A stretch of DNA of 59,357 nt from CAYVOX01 sp964453035 (GCA_964453035.1 CAYVOX010000003.1:1-59357), one strand, 5' to 3'. Shown: positions 18,066-27,593, counted from the first letter of the stretch. Translations and numbers: made by a program. The notes: a model not told the origin generated them from the letters alone.

Positions 18066-18361
18066 CATCCTCAATAGCCATCGGCTTTGACGGAGGAAAG
18101 TAGCGCTTGAGAAGCTGACAGGGACTGCGGGGCACAGACTGAGACTCCGCACCAGCCGAAGAGTTGCGAAGTTCCCTCCCGAGCCGCCCGGGGGAACGCC
18201 CTGAGAGGGGCCAGTAGTCCGAGCCGCACAGCGCAGCGTTACCATGCGCCGCCAATCGCCCGCTAAAGCCGGGCTGTTGGGTCGAGTGGGCTGCGCAGGC
18301 AGCCAACGAGGGTGGTACCGCGGAGTTGCTCCCGTCCCTTGTGGGATGGGAGTGTTTGTTT
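18066..18361 (+). promoter_or_regulatory. T-box riboswitch (tRNA-Phe sensing) upstream of pheS
   Basis: A structured leader of about 300 nt. It has the T-box core AGGGTGGTACCGCGG at 18309-18323, whose UGG pairs with the CCA end of uncharged tRNA, followed at once by an intrinsic terminator (CTCCCGTCCC / GGGATGGGAG, 18329-18352, then TGTTTGTTT). An AGTA motif near 18100 is compatible with the Stem I S-turn, and a GAAGTTC at 18168-18174 offers TTC (Phe) as specifier; I have not folded it. Uncharged tRNA-Phe should stabilise the antiterminator and turn on pheST. Confidence 0.9.
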
Positions 18362-18451
18362 AAGGATCGGAAAACCCCGTTCTGAACTCGGTTGCAATTT
18401 TTGGTTGCAGCCGAGATTGAAGCGGTGAAGATTACAGAGGAGATGCGTGTG

Positions 18452-19495
18452 ATGAGTGAACAGGTGGATGTTTTAGCGAGATTGGATGAGATTCAGAGCG
18501 AGGGCCTGGCGGCGCTGGGTAAGGTTGAAGATGAAGCCGGATTGCAAGCCTGGCGGACGGCTCACCTGGGACGAAGCGCCCCGGTGATGCTGGTGTTCAG
18601 CGGGCTGGGGCAAGTTTCCAAAGAACTGCGCCCGCAGGTGGGGCAGAAGGCTAACCAGGTGAAGCTGGCGCTGGAAGCGGCCCTGGCGGAGAAGGGCGAG
18701 GCGGTCAAGGCAGCGGCGCTGGCCCGCTCACTGGCGGCGGAGCGGTTGGATGTGACCCTGCCGGGGCGCCGACCCATCCAGGGGCGGCTGCACGTGCAAA
18801 CGCGCACCTTGCGCGAGATCTACCGCGTGTTTGGCGATATGGGTTTCCAGGTGTACCGCTCCAGGGATGTTGAGCTGGATGAGTACAACTTTGAGCTTTT
18901 GAATTTTCCAAAGTATCATCCCGCGCGGGATATGCAGGACACCTTCCACACCACCACGCCCGACGTGCTGCTGCGCACGCATACCTCTGGCGGGCAGATT
19001 CACGTCATGCGCCAGTACGCACCGGAACCCATCCGCGCTATTTTGCCGGGTATGGTTTACCGTTACGAGCAATTGGACGCGCGCCATGAGACGCAATTCA
19101 GCCAGGTGGAAGTGCTGGTGGTGGGCAAAAACATCACCTTTGGCGACCTGAAAGGAACGCTCTCCGATTTTGCGCGGCGCATGTTTGGCGCCGGGGCGCG
19201 CACCAGCTTCAGACCGTCCTACTTCCCGTTCACCGAGCCGAGCGCCGAGCTGGCGGTGGAGTGCTTCTTGTGCCACGGCAAGGGTTGCAACGTGTGCTCC
19301 TACTCCGGCTGGATTGAGATTCTGGGGTGCGGAATGGTGCACCCGGTGGTGCTGCAAAACGGTGGGTACGATCCAAAGGTCTATACGGGCTTCGCAGCCG
19401 GCATGGGTCCGGAGCGCGTCTCGATGCTGCGCTATCACATTAATGAAATTCGCAATTTCTGGGCCAATGACCTGCGCTTCCTCGAGCAGTTCTAG
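18452..19495 (+). CDS. pheS: Phenylalanyl-tRNA synthetase alpha subunit
   Basis: Catalytic subunit of the alpha2-beta2 class II synthetase, 347 residues. It has an N-terminal coiled region, then class II motif 2 (HPARDMQDTFH; RPSYFPFTEPSAE downstream) and the C-terminal motif 3 GMGPERVSMLRYHINEIRNFWANDLRFLEQF. It activates phenylalanine and loads tRNA-Phe. I take ATG 18452 (MSEQVDVLARL) behind GAGGAG; upstream in-frame starts, including one at 18392, lie in the riboswitch expression region and add an atypical N-terminus. It is regulated by the T-box in front of it and co-transcribed with pheT. Confidence 0.96.
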   Translation: MSEQVDVLARLDEIQSEGLAALGKVEDEAGLQAWRTAHLGRSAPVMLVFSGLGQVSKELRPQVGQKANQVKLALEAALAEKGEAVKAAALARSLAAERLDVTLPGRRPIQGRLHVQTRTLREIYRVFGDMGFQVYRSRDVELDEYNFELLNFPKYHPARDMQDTFHTTTPDVLLRTHTSGGQIHVMRQYAPEPIRAILPGMVYRYEQLDARHETQFSQVEVLVVGKNITFGDLKGTLSDFARRMFGAGARTSFRPSYFPFTEPSAELAVECFLCHGKGCNVCSYSGWIEILGCGMVHPVVLQNGGYDPKVYTGFAAGMGPERVSMLRYHINEIRNFWANDLRFLEQF

Positions 19496-19519
19496 CCTGA
19501 GGGTAAGGAGTTTGATCTC

Positions 19520-22051
19520 ATGAAAGTATTGCTTTCCTGGTTGAAAGAATATATTGATCTCGAGCTGCCGCTGGAAGAAATTGGGCGGTTGATGAGCAAC
19601 GCCGGGCTGGAACTGGACAGCCTGCAGGTGGTGGGGCTGCCTTTGCCGGTGATGGACAAGCAGGAATTTGCCGTCAGCGGGCTGGCCTGGGAGCCGGATA
19701 AGATTGTGGTAGCGCAGATTGATGAGGTGATGCCGCATCCCAATGCTGACCGGCTGACGTTGTGCCGCCTGAACGACGGGCGCGGCGAGTGGGTGGTGTT
19801 GACTGGCGCGCCGAACCTGTTTGACTACAAGGGACTGGGGCCGCTGCCCAGGCCGCTCAAGGTGGCCTATGCGCGCGAAGGCGCGCGCATCTACGACGGG
19901 CACCAGCCCGGGCAGGTGTTGACCACCCTTAAGCGCGCAAAAATCCGCGGGGTGGAGTCCTTCTCGATGGTGTGCTCCGAGAAGGAACTGGGCATCTCAG
20001 AGGAGCATGAGGGCATTATCCTGCTCGATGACGATGCCCCCACCGGCATGCCGCTGGCGGATTACATGGGTGATGCCGTGTTTGAGATATCCATCACCCC
20101 CAATATGGTACGGAATGCCTCGGTGATGGGCGTGGCGCGGGAACTGGCAGCCCTCACCGAGCAGAAGCTGCGCAAACCCGTGTGCAAAATCCCCATGGAT
20201 GGACCGGCCATCGCAGGGCAGGCGTACATCGAGATCCGCGACCCCGAGCTCAACATGCGCTTTGTTGTGGGCCTGGTGCGTGGGGTGACGCCCCAGCCCA
20301 GCCCGTACCGGGTGCAACGCCGCCTGCGCCTGGCGGGGATGCGTCCCATCAACAGCGTGGTGGATGCCACCAACTACGTCATGCTGGAAACCGGTGAGCC
20401 GCTGCACGCCTTTGATTACGATGTGCTGGTGCAGCGCGCTGGCGGTAAACCACCGACGATTATCACCCGCGCCGCCCAACCGGGCGAGCAGCTCACCACG
20501 CTGGATAACGTCAGGCGCACGCTGGATGACTTCACCGTGCTGGTGTGCGATACGGCGGGGGCGCTCTCGTTGGCGGGGGTGATGGGCGGGCTGGAAAGCG
20601 AAGTGACGGATGCCACGCGCAACGTGTTGCTAGAAGGGGCGAGCTGGAATTACGTCAACGTGCGCCGCACGCTCAGCGCGCAAAAATTGACCTCCGAGGC
20701 CGGTTACCGTTTCTCTCGCGGTGTCCATCCGGCGTTGGCGGAAGAGGGCGTGCGCCTGGGTCTGGAGCGCATGACTGCCTGGAGCGGCGGGCAGATTGCC
20801 GCCGGGCTTGTGGATGCTTATCCCAAACCCGTGATTGACCCGGTGACCGCTGTGACCTCCGCGGATGTGAGAAAGTTACTGGGGATTAACCTGGTGCCGG
20901 AAGCGATTGCCGCCCTGCTGGAACGCCTGGAGTTCGCCTGCCGCATTGAGAGTGAGGTGGTTTACGCGCAAACCCCGCCCCACCGTCTCGATATCGGCGA
21001 GGGCGTGGTGGGCCTGGCAGACGTGCTGGAAGAGGTGGCGCGGCTGTACGGGTATAACAATATTCCCACCACGCACCTGGAAGAGACGCTGCCCGTGCAG
21101 CGCGGTAACCCCGCGCTGGAGGGCGAGGAACGGATGAAGGATATCCTGGTCAGTTTGGGATTGCAGGAAGTGATTGCCGTACGGCAAACCCACCCTGAGC
21201 GCGAAGCGAAGCTGCTGGTGCCGGGCGCGGCGAAGGATGAGCCTTATGTGCGCCTGGCCAACCCCATCACGCCGGAGCGCTCCGTCATGCGACGCTCGGT
21301 GCTGGCCTCGGTGGTGGAGATTGCGGAGAAGAACTCTCGCGTGCGGGAACGGCTGGCGCTGTTTGAACTGGGGCAGGCGTTCTGGCCGGTGGAAGGCCAG
21401 CCGCTGCCCGAAGAACCTGTGCAATTGGCGATTGTGATGGCGGGACAGGTCTGGCCAGCTACCTGGGACCGCTCCCACAAGACCGGATTGGATTTTTACG
21501 ATCTCAAGGGTGTGATCGAGGCGCTGCTGGCGCAGCTTCACGTGCCGGATGTGACCTTTGCGCCGGTTGAGCATGCCACTTTCCACCCGGGCAAGTGCGC
21601 ACAGGTTAAAACTGGCGAGGTGGTGCTGGGCGTCTTTGGTGAGTTGCACCCCCTGGTGAAGGCGCGCTTTGATTTTGTGCAGCCGGTTGTGGTTGCGGCA
21701 GAGATAGACGTGGTAGCGGTACTGGCAGCGGCGCCGGTAACATTTGATATGGAAAGCGTGCCTGCTTACCCGCCCATCCTGGAAGATATCGCGATCATTG
21801 TGGATGAATCGGTGCCTGCCGGGCAAATTGATGCGCTCATCCGCCAGACGGGCGGCAGATTGCTGAGAGACGTGCGCCTGTTCGATATTTTCCGCGGCGC
21901 GCAAATTGGCGAAGGCAAGAAGAGCATGGCCTACAGCCTCACCTACCAGGCAGCCGACCGTACCCTGACCGACCAGGATGCCGCCCAGCTGCGCAACAAG
22001 ATTGTCCGCCGGCTGGAGCAGCAGCTTGGAGCAAAGTTGCGCACCGCGTGA
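19520..22051 (+). CDS. pheT: Phenylalanyl-tRNA synthetase beta subunit
   Basis: Beta subunit, 843 residues, normal for bacterial PheT. Domain order: N-terminal helix MKVLLSWLKEYIDLELP; the tRNA-binding OB domain (VVAQIDEVMPHPNADRLTLCRL); the B3/B4 editing domain with GAGLELDS-like and AGVMGGLESEV segments; the B5 DNA-binding-like domain; the catalytic-like core; and a C-terminal anticodon-binding FDX-ACB domain (YPPILEDIAIIVDESVPAG through to LRNKIVRRLEQQ). TAAGGAG lies about ten bases before the ATG. It starts 24 bases after pheS and is followed by a strong terminator. Confidence 0.97.
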   Translation: MKVLLSWLKEYIDLELPLEEIGRLMSNAGLELDSLQVVGLPLPVMDKQEFAVSGLAWEPDKIVVAQIDEVMPHPNADRLTLCRLNDGRGEWVVLTGAPNLFDYKGLGPLPRPLKVAYAREGARIYDGHQPGQVLTTLKRAKIRGVESFSMVCSEKELGISEEHEGIILLDDDAPTGMPLADYMGDAVFEISITPNMVRNASVMGVARELAALTEQKLRKPVCKIPMDGPAIAGQAYIEIRDPELNMRFVVGLVRGVTPQPSPYRVQRRLRLAGMRPINSVVDATNYVMLETGEPLHAFDYDVLVQRAGGKPPTIITRAAQPGEQLTTLDNVRRTLDDFTVLVCDTAGALSLAGVMGGLESEVTDATRNVLLEGASWNYVNVRRTLSAQKLTSEAGYRFSRGVHPALAEEGVRLGLERMTAWSGGQIAAGLVDAYPKPVIDPVTAVTSADVRKLLGINLVPEAIAALLERLEFACRIESEVVYAQTPPHRLDIGEGVVGLADVLEEVARLYGYNNIPTTHLEETLPVQRGNPALEGEERMKDILVSLGLQEVIAVRQTHPEREAKLLVPGAAKDEPYVRLANPITPERSVMRRSVLASVVEIAEKNSRVRERLALFELGQAFWPVEGQPLPEEPVQLAIVMAGQVWPATWDRSHKTGLDFYDLKGVIEALLAQLHVPDVTFAPVEHATFHPGKCAQVKTGEVVLGVFGELHPLVKARFDFVQPVVVAAEIDVVAVLAAAPVTFDMESVPAYPPILEDIAIIVDESVPAGQIDALIRQTGGRLLRDVRLFDIFRGAQIGEGKKSMAYSLTYQAADRTLTDQDAAQLRNKIVRRLEQQLGAKLRTA

Positions 22052-22068
22052 GGTTTCGCGTGGTTGTG

Positions 22069-22112
22069 ATACTCCCTGCCGCCTTTTCCGGGGCAGGGAG
22101 TATCCTTTTTTT
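22069..22112 (+). terminator. Terminator of pheST
   Basis: 12-bp perfect stem ATACTCCCTGCC / GGCAGGGAGTAT (22069-22080, 22092-22103), then CC and seven Ts. Confidence 0.92.
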
Positions 22113-22166
22113 AAAGAGAACCTCCCCGTGAGGTATTCAACGGGGAGGTGGTTTGGCTTTGTTCGC

Positions 22167-23351
22167 TCATTTCTGGTTGGGGTCTTCCGGCGGGAAGGGC
22201 GGCTGAGGGAAGGGACTCTGCGCCGGGGGTTGGGGCGGTGTGGGGTATTCGGGCGCGGGAGGGTAAGCGGGCTGCTGGGGCGCAGGCGGATAGACGGGCG
22301 GCTCAGCGGCAGGGGGGTAAGCCGCAGGGGGTTGCGCTGGGGTGTAGGTGGGCGCAGCGGGGACCTGCGGGACCGGGGCGCGGGTGGAGCCGTAAACCTC
22401 TGTGCCAAAGCGGCTGGCGATAACCCCGCCCAGTCCCATCATAACCACCAGGGTGAAGATGGGCACGCCGACGCAGCACAGCGCCCAGAACCACATGCCC
22501 GTCAGCGCAAAGATGAGGTTGGTGACCAGCGAGAAAATTAGCGTGCCCACGCCTGCGCTGACCGGCAGAGGCCAGTTGACCTTGAACAGGGCAGCGATGC
22601 GCTTGCCCACCTCCAGGCCAATGGCGATCCAACCGTAGAGGATAGCCAGGGCGAAGACCAGCACGCCCAAAACGCCCACCGGGATGAGGATGATGGTAAT
22701 CATCAGCACCACCAGCAGAGCAGGCGCAATGATGAGGGTGAGAAGACCAATGCCGCCGGATACCACCGGCTGAGCGCCTATGGTCTGCGCAACGCGCTCG
22801 GTGGGGCGGGGCAGCAGCAGGGTGAGCAGCATGGCGAGCGCCGCCAGGATGAGCGCGCCAACCACCGCTCCCAGGACGTTGTATCCCGGGCCAAAGTCCA
22901 CCCAGTAGCCGGGGGTGTAGATGCGCGAGGGGATGCGCAATGGCAGGTTACCCACGCCGGTGACGCGCTGTCCGCGGATGGTGGCCTGCGGCGAGATGTT
23001 CGTCGAGCCGCCCAGGCTGTTGAGGTTGCCTTCCACTACAGCCGTATCCCCCAGGCGCAGGCTGCCGCCGAAGGTGGCAAGGTTACCGCGCACGGTTCCG
23101 CTGGCATCCAGGTTGCCGCCAAAGACAACCACATCGCCGGTGACGGTTGAGCCGGGTTCCAGTTTGGCGTTGCCGCCAAAGACAACCAGGTCTTCAACCA
23201 CTGCGCCTTGCGGGAGGACGTAATCTCCACCAAAGACCACCGGGCTGTTATCACCGGGGGTAGGACCCTGGGCAAAAGCCTGGCCTGGCAAACCCAGCAC
23301 AACCAGGGCAACGGCGAGCAATACAAGTGAAGTTTTAATGAGCTTATTCAT
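22167..23351 (-). CDS. Exported bactofilin-like polymer-forming protein with membrane domain
   Basis: A 394-residue envelope protein. Signal peptide 1-27 (ends GQAFAQ), then five repeats of about 17-18 residues with the box VVFGGN or LATFGGS (about 37-112), which resemble the right-handed beta-helix of bactofilins, but here outside the membrane. A hydrophobic region with about four helices (about 150-310) follows, then a long Pro/Tyr/Ala-rich tail (about 330-394). It overlaps the anti-sigma stop by eight bases and is the last gene of the sigma operon, so it is likely both its target and effector. The function is inferred to be envelope scaffolding or stress response. Confidence 0.78.
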   Translation of the reverse strand: MNKLIKTSLVLLAVALVVLGLPGQAFAQGPTPGDNSPVVFGGDYVLPQGAVVEDLVVFGGNAKLEPGSTVTGDVVVFGGNLDASGTVRGNLATFGGSLRLGDTAVVEGNLNSLGGSTNISPQATIRGQRVTGVGNLPLRIPSRIYTPGYWVDFGPGYNVLGAVVGALILAALAMLLTLLLPRPTERVAQTIGAQPVVSGGIGLLTLIIAPALLVVLMITIILIPVGVLGVLVFALAILYGWIAIGLEVGKRIAALFKVNWPLPVSAGVGTLIFSLVTNLIFALTGMWFWALCCVGVPIFTLVVMMGLGGVIASRFGTEVYGSTRAPVPQVPAAPTYTPAQPPAAYPPAAEPPVYPPAPQQPAYPPAPEYPTPPQPPAQSPFPQPPFPPEDPNQK

Positions 23352-23877
23352 TTTGAGGGACTCCTTTTACTGAAATACGCGCCAGGGTGATCACCCAGGC
23401 AGTAACCAACAGACAGAAAATGCAACCGAGGAAAACCCACAGCGCCAGCGGCAGCGGGTTGGTGAGCAGGCTGGTGATGAGGCGCTGGGCGGTGACCAGC
23501 CAGCCGTTGAGCGAGGTGATGAGGCGCGTTCCACTTACCAATAAATCCACCGGTGAAGCCACCGTGAGGAAGATACCGATAAAGGCGAGCAGGCTGACCA
23601 GCGAAGCGCTGCCCAGTCCCAGCAGCAGGGCACGCACCTGGTGGGCTTGCTGGAGGGCGCGGCGCTGGGGCAGAGAAGCCTGCCACCTGGCGCTGAACCC
23701 GGGGCGCGGGCTGAGCATTCGAGGACCATCTTTCAACGTATGCTCGGCAGATTTCCAGTTGGATTGCAGCTCACGGCAGGTGGGGCAGGTTTCGAGATGC
23801 TGCTTGAAGGCCGGGGCATCTTCCACTTTTTGAGTGCTCGGATCGACAATCCATGATTTATAGGGCTGGTGATCCAT
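23344..23877 (-). CDS. Anti-sigma factor, zinc-finger (ZAS) membrane protein
   Basis: A 177-residue protein. The cytoplasmic N-terminus holds the ZAS motif H27-x3-C31-x2-C34 (KQHLETCPTCREL), which binds the cognate ECF sigma; two hydrophobic segments follow (about 80-110 and 140-170). The ATG at 23877 lies inside the sigma gene, overlapping its end by 20 bases, with AAAGGA upstream. The overlap suggests strict 1:1 translational coupling with the sigma factor. Confidence 0.88.
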   Translation of the reverse strand: MDHQPYKSWIVDPSTQKVEDAPAFKQHLETCPTCRELQSNWKSAEHTLKDGPRMLSPRPGFSARWQASLPQRRALQQAHQVRALLLGLGSASLVSLLAFIGIFLTVASPVDLLVSGTRLITSLNGWLVTAQRLITSLLTNPLPLALWVFLGCIFCLLVTAWVITLARISVKGVPQNE

Positions 23878-24454
23878 GGCTAATCCTTTCCAGTAAAAAA
23901 TCCTCTTCCTGACCGGTTTGCCAGCGTTCTGCCAGCAGCAGCCGGGCGCGGTGCAGCCGGCTTTTAACCGCGCTGACGGTGAGTTTGAGGGTTGAAGCAA
24001 TCTCCTCTTCGGAGAAGTCGTACCAGTAACGCAGGATGAGCGCGGCGCGATCCTGCGGGTTGAGCTGGTTGAGCAGGCCGTGCAGCCGGGCGTCGCGCTC
24101 GGAGAAGGTTGCAGCCGATTCGGGGTCGAGAGCGGAATCAGGCATGATTTCCTCGTTCATCTCGGTGATGGGGATGGACGGTAGGCGGCGCTTGCGCTGC
24201 TGGTCGATGCAGTAGTGGGCGGCGATGGAGAGCAGCCAGGTGGCAAAGGGGCGCTGGCGGTCGTAGCGGTGCAGGGCCTGGTAGGCTCGCCAGAAAGTCT
24301 CCTGGGCGGCGTCTTCGGCTTCGATGCCGTCGCCGAGCATGCGCGCGCAGAGGTTATACACGGGCGTCTGGTAGGTTTCTACCACGCGGGTGAAGGCTTC
24401 CTCATCGCCGGCCAGGGCGCTCTGCAGCACATCGGGTTCAAGGGTACGTACCAT
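23858..24454 (-). CDS. RNA polymerase sigma factor, ECF subfamily
   Basis: A 198-residue ECF (RpoE-like) sigma-70. Region 2 spans about 15-90 (FTRVVETYQTPVYNLCARML, DAAQETFWRAYQAL, FATWLLSIAAHYCIDQQRKRR). Region 4 spans about 125-178 with its HTH in YDFSEEEIASTLKLTVSAVKSRLHRAR. AGGA lies five bases before the ATG. Upstream, a TATATT-like -10 (about 24483-24488, minus strand) precedes a small GTTGT-AGAA-ACAAC dyad. It is the first gene of the sigma / anti-sigma / bactofilin-like operon. Confidence 0.95.
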   Translation of the reverse strand: MVRTLEPDVLQSALAGDEEAFTRVVETYQTPVYNLCARMLGDGIEAEDAAQETFWRAYQALHRYDRQRPFATWLLSIAAHYCIDQQRKRRLPSIPITEMNEEIMPDSALDPESAATFSERDARLHGLLNQLNPQDRAALILRYWYDFSEEEIASTLKLTVSAVKSRLHRARLLLAERWQTGQEEDFLLERISHGSPAL

Positions 24455-24705
24455 TGTTCCTGCTTTCAGTTGTTTCTACAACAATATACGCAAAAGGGAG
24501 AAGAGAGTTGCAGATGTAGTGTAACGCAAAAATGAGGCTGTGGAATAATGAAGTGGAGATGGGGAAAAAAGGCGGTCAGTTTGATGGTAGAAACCGAATT
24601 CAACCATTTCTGAATCTCATCTGACCGAGGGGTTCAGGTACAATTATTGATGGGTATTGGTTTGTGCGGAAGCTTAACCTGTAGTTGGAGAATAAGGAGG
24701 GCAGG

Positions 24706-25461
24706 ATGAGGCTCAGGTTTCCAAGAATCATCTGGCTGGTGGGCTTTATGGCCTGCTGCGCTATGGCGTGTAATATCGCAAATGAATTTGAGGGGCCGGG
24801 TGAAGACCAGATCGAACAAGAAAAACAACAGGAAGATTACGAAAAAGGTTGGCGCATCACCCAAACATTTTTGCACACCACGCCGGAGTTTATCTGGAGC
24901 GACAAACCGAAAAAGACCATTGATTTTGAATACACACTTACCCAGCAGGCGCTCTTAAAGACCTGTTACTGGGAGTGGAATGAGGCGTCATTTGCGGAGG
25001 GAGAAATTTCGGGTCTGGATAAGCCAAAAGGGGCAACGGCTTCCCGAACCGGCAACAGCATTGTTCTCACGTATCCGCACAGCGGCGCGTTTGGATGCCC
25101 CGAGCAGGTGCTGCAAACCACTCACCGGTGGGAAACCTTCCCCATAAAATTTAAGGCTGGCGTAGCGTATGCGTTTACGGTGAGCGCTGAATGGTCATTA
25201 AAGGGGACCAGGGAGTGCTCGCCGTTAATGGCCGGGGTGAGCAGTGAGGTAATTGCGGGTAAAACTCGAATCACGGCTTCGCGCAGCGGGATCGTTATTT
25301 CTAAGGAACCCGGGGGATCGGTGAAAAACACCGTCACCTGGACTGCTCCCGGGCACAGTTTTTCTGGAGATGAATTTGAGATAATCATCCGAGGGGTGAC
25401 GGGTAACGTGGGTTATTCGCTCAGTTATGAGTACATCTATCGTTGTTATAACAGAGAATAG
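24706..25461 (+). CDS. Lipoprotein of unknown function
   Basis: A 251-residue exported lipoprotein. Its signal peptide ends in the lipobox AMAC (C22), followed by an acidic linker and a beta-rich domain. There are six further cysteines. No family is recognised. The start is ATG 24706, with AAGGAGG five bases upstream, rather than a TTG at 24685. It is divergent from the sigma operon and could be under its control, but no matching promoter pair was identified. Its base composition looks more AT-rich than its neighbours. Confidence 0.7.
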   Translation: MRLRFPRIIWLVGFMACCAMACNIANEFEGPGEDQIEQEKQQEDYEKGWRITQTFLHTTPEFIWSDKPKKTIDFEYTLTQQALLKTCYWEWNEASFAEGEISGLDKPKGATASRTGNSIVLTYPHSGAFGCPEQVLQTTHRWETFPIKFKAGVAYAFTVSAEWSLKGTRECSPLMAGVSSEVIAGKTRITASRSGIVISKEPGGSVKNTVTWTAPGHSFSGDEFEIIIRGVTGNVGYSLSYEYIYRCYNRE

Positions 25462-25495
25462 AGAATCACAAAAACCGCATATGATGATTGTGAGT

Positions 25496-25530
25496 AAAAA
25501 AGAGACTGCCCGATTATGGGCAGTCTCTTT
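25496..25530. terminator. Bidirectional terminator between the lipoprotein gene and typA
   Basis: AGAGACTGCCC-GATTAT-GGGCAGTCTCT with A-run before and Ts after, so it works on both strands for two convergent genes. Confidence 0.9.
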
Positions 25531-25544
25531 GCTAGCCAGCCTGG

Positions 25545-27407
25545 TTACTCTTCCCCCAAGAGCAATTCTTTAGCTTTTTTGGTTTGCTTGCCGCGCTCTT
25601 CGGTATCCAGGATGCGCTTTCGGATGCGGTAGGCGGCGGGGGTCACTTCCAGCAACTCATCCTCAGCCAGGTACTCGATGGCTTCATCCAGGCTCATCTG
25701 GCGGGGCGGGGTGAGGCGGATTTCGATATCCTTGTTAGAGGAACGCATGTTGGTGAGGTGCTTCTTTTTGCAGACGTTGACCACCAGGTCGGTGGGGCGG
25801 GGCGTTTCACCCACCACCATGCCTTCGTAGACATCCACGCCGGGGCCAAGGAAAAGGGTGGCGCGCTCTTCAGCATTCTTGAGACCGTAGTTGGTGGTGA
25901 CGCCGTCTTCCCAGACGACGACGGAGCTGCTGGCGCGTTGAGCAATGGCACCGGCGAGCGACTCGTAGCCGTGGAAAATCGAATTGAGCAGCCCCATGCC
26001 GCGCGTGGCGGTGAGGAATTGGTAGCGGAAGCCCAGCAGCCCGCGGGTGGGAACAAGGTAGGTGAGGTGGACGGTGTTATCGGGGTTATCGCTCATGTTG
26101 AGCATTTTGCCGCGGCGCGTGCCGAGCATTTCCACCACCACGCCCACCGTTTCGGGACTGGTATCAATGTGCACTTCTTCGAACGGCTCAAGGATCTCTC
26201 CGTTGGGGCCGGTGTGCAGGATGGCTTCCGGGCGGGAAATCTGGAATTCGTAGCCTTCTCGGCGCATGGTCTCCACCAGGATGGCCAGGTGCAGTTCGCC
26301 GCGGCCCGAAACGATGAAGGTGTCGGTGGTCTCGGTTTCTGCCACGCGCAGGGCAACGTTGTTCTTTAGCTCGTCAAACAGGCGTTCGCGCAGCTTGCGC
26401 GAGGTGCTCCATTTGCCCTCCTTGCCAGAGAAGGGCGAGGTGTTAACGCCAAAGGTCATGCGCACGGTGGGCTCTTCCACGGTGATGGGCGGCAGAGAGA
26501 CCGGATTGAGCGGGTCAGCGAGGGTTTCGCCGATGGCGATGCCTTCCAGCCCGGCGATGGCCACAATTTCACCGGCCTCCGCCTGGGGCACTTCCACTTT
26601 TTCAAGACCCTGGAAGATGTACAGGTAGCGGGCGCGTTCGGGCAGCACCTGTCCCTCGATGGTGATGCGCGCCAGAGCCTGACCGGCCTGGATGCGCCCG
26701 GCATGGATGCGGCCCAGCGCAGTATTGCCGCGGTAGTCGTCGTAGCTCAGGTTGGTCACCAGCAGTTGCAGGGGCGCGTCCAGATCCACTTTAGGCGCGG
26801 GAACGTGATCGAGGATGGCCTGGAAGAGGGGTTGTAGGTCAGGGCCAAGCTGGTGGTTCAGACCGCTCTGCTGGGTGATGGCGTTGGCGTAGATGACCTG
26901 GAAATCAGCCTGGTGGTCGTCGGCACCGAGTTCCACAAAGAGGTCAAAGGTGTCGTTGAGGGTGCGGTCGGGTTCGGCATCTTTGCGATCCATCTTGTTG
27001 ATAACCACGATGGCTTTATGGCCCATCTCGAGCGCTTTTTTAAGCACAAAGCGGGTTTGCGGCATGGGGCCTTCAGCGGCATCCACCAGCAGCAAAACAC
27101 CATCCACCATGTTCATCACGCGCTCCACCTCGCCGCCGAAATCGGCGTGTCCGGGGGTGTCGACGATGTTTATTTTGACCAGCTGGCCGGTTTTGGGGTC
27201 TGGAATGGTGATGGCGGTGTTTTTGGCCAGGATGGTGATGCCGCGCTCGCGTTCCAGGTCGTTGGAGTCCATGACGCGCTCCATAACTTGCTGGTTCTCG
27301 CGGAAGACGCGCGCCTGCTTGAGCAGCCCATCGACCAGGGTGGTTTTGCCGTGGTCAACATGGGCGATGATGGCGATATTACGGATATCTTTACGTTCAG
27401 TTAACAT
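25545..27407 (-). CDS. typA: GTP-binding translational regulator TypA/BipA
   Basis: A 620-residue ribosome-associated GTPase related to EF-G. The G domain opens with AIIAHVDHGKTTLVDGLL (G1), then RERGITILAKNTAI (G2), DTPGHADFGGEV (G3) and INKMDR (G4). It continues with the beta barrel, the EF-G-like domains III and V and the TypA-specific C-terminal domain (ending KKAKELLLGEE). It acts in ribosome assembly and in cold or stress adaptation in other bacteria. A possible extended -10, TGATATCAT, lies at 27484-27476, giving a leader of about 60 nt. Confidence 0.97.
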   Translation of the reverse strand: MLTERKDIRNIAIIAHVDHGKTTLVDGLLKQARVFRENQQVMERVMDSNDLERERGITILAKNTAITIPDPKTGQLVKINIVDTPGHADFGGEVERVMNMVDGVLLLVDAAEGPMPQTRFVLKKALEMGHKAIVVINKMDRKDAEPDRTLNDTFDLFVELGADDHQADFQVIYANAITQQSGLNHQLGPDLQPLFQAILDHVPAPKVDLDAPLQLLVTNLSYDDYRGNTALGRIHAGRIQAGQALARITIEGQVLPERARYLYIFQGLEKVEVPQAEAGEIVAIAGLEGIAIGETLADPLNPVSLPPITVEEPTVRMTFGVNTSPFSGKEGKWSTSRKLRERLFDELKNNVALRVAETETTDTFIVSGRGELHLAILVETMRREGYEFQISRPEAILHTGPNGEILEPFEEVHIDTSPETVGVVVEMLGTRRGKMLNMSDNPDNTVHLTYLVPTRGLLGFRYQFLTATRGMGLLNSIFHGYESLAGAIAQRASSSVVVWEDGVTTNYGLKNAEERATLFLGPGVDVYEGMVVGETPRPTDLVVNVCKKKHLTNMRSSNKDIEIRLTPPRQMSLDEAIEYLAEDELLEVTPAAYRIRKRILDTEERGKQTKKAKELLLGEE

Positions 27408-27593
27408 GCTTGCAGTCTTTCACTGGATGACACAGAATGACCCCGGCCTGGCCGAGGTCGCATTAACGAGGGACAATGATATCAGGAAGGGAAGGGTTTG
27501 AGAAGGGGCGGATTTGGTTATTCTTAGTAAAAAGAGGAAGAATATCCTTTATTATTTGTGACATTTCCCACGCAACAAACTGCGCGGTTAATC

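Noticed and set aside
18728..19903. 391-codon open frame antisense to pheS/pheT
   Set aside because: No recognisable motifs and it covers two conserved genes.
20876..22408. Long open frame (510 codons) antisense to pheT
   Set aside because: Arg/Pro/His-rich low-complexity product, no family motifs, fully opposite a conserved gene; a result of GC-rich codon bias.
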